31,714 bases of DNA, from assembly GCA_015499985.1 (NCBI GenBank), contig JAAAUF010000475.1, forward strand, positions 1-31,714. Direction: 5' to 3'. The position numbers and the translations under genes were made by a program. The DNA is from Haplosporangium gracile. Lineage: Eukaryota; Mortierellomycota; Mortierellomycetes; Mortierellales; Mortierellaceae. The notes beneath the pieces are model-generated. The model did not search any database. It was not told where the DNA came from and saw only the letters and a list, made by a program, of their open reading frames with translations. The first letter of the stretch is position 1. The number at the start of each line of letters is the position of its first letter. Of this stretch, positions 31,444 to 31,714 are shown one piece after another.

Positions 31444-31714
31444 AGTGAGATGTAGAGAATAAGGTTTGACGGATTGTCGTCAGCAGTAGCGTTCTATTAC
31501 TGAAGATGAAGGAAATATCTCCATAAGCAAATGATAAACGAACACTACGCGCTACGAATAACTGAGTGCTGTTAGCATAGACTTCAACTATATTCAGGAA
31601 CGCGACTTGAACCTGGACCTAAGCATTTTTAGTTTCTAAAAAGCTCTCTCTTTTCATATTGTGTTTCTAATTGATATTTTGAAAGTTAAGTTGTCGGATA
31701 AGTTTTTTTTTTTT
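31444..31714. other. Right-edge sequence
   Basis: 271 bp, A/T-rich, ending in a T-run. Presumably upstream sequence of the cysteine-rich peptide; no TATA box and no gene are seen. Confidence 0.35.

Noticed and set aside
1..31714. tRNA genes, CRISPR arrays, transposons, a secondary-metabolite or defence cluster
   Set aside because: No B-box-like tRNA core, no regularly spaced repeats and no transposase, reverse transcriptase or terminal repeats were found; the genes are mostly unrelated housekeeping functions.

Overview
The window is eukaryotic nuclear DNA from a filamentous fungus. Genes have several short spliceosomal introns with GTAAG-type donors and (T/C)AG acceptors. Highly expressed genes favour C or G at third codon positions, and leaders are pyrimidine-rich. 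The gene content (a Crinkler/RHS-type P-loop ATPase, a GH18-CBM5/12 chitinase, a J-domain protein fused to a TMEM185-like membrane domain) fits Mucoromycota, most likely a Mortierella-type fungus. That placement is inference from gene content, not a database match.

Layout. 0.1-5.6 kb: J-domain/TMEM185-like membrane protein (+), converging on a minus-strand CRN-like ATPase, which is divergent from an arylamine N-acetyltransferase (+). 5.6-9.4 kb: 3.9 kb with no credible gene. 9.4-12.7 kb: secreted GH18 chitinase (+) and a broken, multi-exon, cysteine-rich secretory gene (-). 14.1-20.4 kb: translation initiation factor eIF5 (+), then two head-to-tail minus-strand genes packed tightly, a SET/MYND lysine methyltransferase and an unidentified 642-aa low-complexity protein. 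20.4-22.8 kb: 2.4 kb without a gene. 22.8-31.7 kb: glucosamine-6-phosphate deaminase (+), Nit2-type omega-amidase (-), ribosomal protein uS8/RPS22 (+), ORMDL sphingolipid regulator (-), and a probable broken small cysteine-rich secreted peptide (-) at the right end.

Most genes are housekeeping or general metabolism and are not obviously one pathway. The chitinase and the glucosamine-6-phosphate deaminase belong to the same broad route (chitin to amino sugar to glycolysis) but lie about 11 kb apart with unrelated genes between them. Exon models were built by hand from splice consensus, reading-phase continuity and recalled family sequence patterns. Internal phases close perfectly for all twelve clear genes except the cysteine-rich secretory gene. 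That gene repeatedly needs a one-base frame change in the same direction, and I see the same kind of lesion in the peptide at the right edge. I found no tRNA, rRNA, CRISPR array or intact transposon. No single obviously novel system stands out. The best leads are the two disrupted cysteine-rich secretory genes, the stand-alone CRN-like ATPase, the J-domain/TMEM185 fusion and the unidentified 642-aa protein.
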